Translations under genes and position numbers: made by a program
Shown: positions 5,478 through 6,090 of the stretch, one piece after another
Layout: each line of letters opens with the position of its first letter
Numbering within the stretch: the first letter of the stretch is position 1
From: Desulfobacteraceae bacterium
GTDB lineage: Bacteria; Desulfobacterota; Desulfobacteria; Desulfobacterales; SG8-13
Direction of reading: 5' to 3'
Assembly (NCBI GenBank): GCA_029287875.1
Contig: JARFQH010000393.1
Span: 1-6,090 of the forward strand
DNA length: 6,090 nucleotides
Notes under the pieces: model-generated
What the model saw: the letters and a program-made list of their open reading frames with translations, nothing else
Database searches by the model: none
Told to the model about the DNA's origin: nothing

Positions 5478-6090
5478 AATCGATCGAGGTTGGACGGTGA
5501 CCAATAAAAGGAGATGGAATCGTCCAACACGGCAGGAATGCCTTCGTGAATGGTAGGAAATTGGGGTGACAACCCGACAGCATGGTTCAGCGTACCTGAT
5601 ATGACCGGCAGCCGTAAATTCCAGCAAGAAATGGCGCCGCTGGGATATGGAGTCGGCTGGGCGGTCAGTCCAAAGAGAACATCCAACAGTCGTGTTCCCA
5701 CGTAAGATATTTTTTGTGGAACGTGCATCACGCGAAGCCGAGGATAATAGGTTTGCAGCGTTTCAAAAAACTCATTCCACGTACATGACAGTTCATCGGC
5801 CACCACCCAGATACCCGTCCGACCGTTTTCAGCGGCACGTATGAGGGCACGCGCCGCGTCGATGACGTGTAGATGCGCAAATGGATTGTCGCCCCTTCCC
5901 GGAAAAAAGACCTTTCCATGCCGAACCTGGTCAAAAAGCAGGCTGTGGGCTCCGTAGACATGGGGTAGACGCAAGGACACAAAACGTATACCTGCTTTTG
6001 AAGCTAATTCTTCGAGGCGCCGTTCGGCCTCGAACTTGGCCTGTCCATAACCGGACATCGGCGACGGTTCCGTATTCTGATCGAGCGGTT
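5474..6090 (-). CDS. Extended SDR, NAD-dependent epimerase/dehydratase family (N-terminus beyond the window)
   Basis: The frame stays open from the TAA at 5474-5476 to the window edge. The internal ATG at 6058 is not the real start: upstream codons give a QNTEPSP stretch, the usual lead-in of extended SDRs, followed by the catalytic YGQAK (YxxxK; Tyr at 6049-6047, Lys at 6037-6035). Next come SLRLPHVYG, matching the family's LRxxNVYG block, then FFPGRGDNPFAHLHVIDAARAL, the region where these enzymes have the conserved HVxDvA element, and a C-terminal GLSPQFPTIHEGIPAVL that fits the usual LGxxPxxsxxEGL tail. About 205 residues are present. The Rossmann GxxGxxG half, roughly 130-150 residues, lies outside. 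The family acts on nucleotide sugars, sterols or other NAD(P)-linked substrates, and the substrate cannot be read from this part. It converges on the photolyase fusion, so they are not one operon. Confidence 0.88.
   Translation of the reverse strand, partial: PLDQNTEPSPMSGYGQAKFEAERRLEELASKAGIRFVSLRLPHVYGAHSLLFDQVRHGKVFFPGRGDNPFAHLHVIDAARALIRAAENGRTGIWVVADELSCTWNEFFETLQTYYPRLRVMHVPQKISYVGTRLLDVLFGLTAQPTPYPSGAISCWNLRLPVISGTLNHAVGLSPQFPTIHEGIPAVLDDSISFYWSPSNLDRL

Overview
The window looks like one end of a metagenomic contig from a Gram-negative bacterium. I favour a Desulfobacterota (Desulfosarcina-like) member, because of its moderately high GC, its gene style and the degenerate 9-bp and 7-bp repeats between genes. 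That is inference from general impression, as there is no rRNA or marker gene here. The first 104 bases are not genomic. They are a C homopolymer, a decayed Illumina P5 sequence, a 10-base index and an intact Nextera transposase adapter. Real sequence begins at 105.

Layout: (1) 169-2175, minus strand, a complete 668-residue cytoplasmic protein built almost entirely of about 19.5 tandem 34-residue TPR-like helical repeats. (2) 2176-2995, an 820-base divergent intergenic region with no convincing gene. It holds one 7-bp tandem array and two related 9-bp tandem arrays. (3) 2996-5416, plus strand, an 806-residue fusion of a class II CPD DNA photolyase (residues about 30-468) to a complete renalase-like FAD-dependent oxidoreductase of the COG3380 type (about 480-806), with a linker of only about 10 residues. 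(4) 5417-5473, a short convergent gap holding most of a perfect 11-bp inverted repeat. (5) 5474-6090, minus strand, the C-terminal part of an extended SDR (NAD-dependent epimerase/dehydratase) that runs off the window edge.

No genes are co-directional, so the window shows no operon. The repeat protein and the photolyase fusion are divergent, and the photolyase fusion and the SDR are convergent. The most interesting element is the two-flavin fusion. A light-driven repair enzyme that needs fully reduced FAD is joined to a domain whose best-studied relatives oxidise aberrant dihydronicotinamides onto their own FAD. All the class II catalytic and electron-transfer residues I could place are retained, and so are the oxidoreductase FAD-binding motifs, so both halves look functional.
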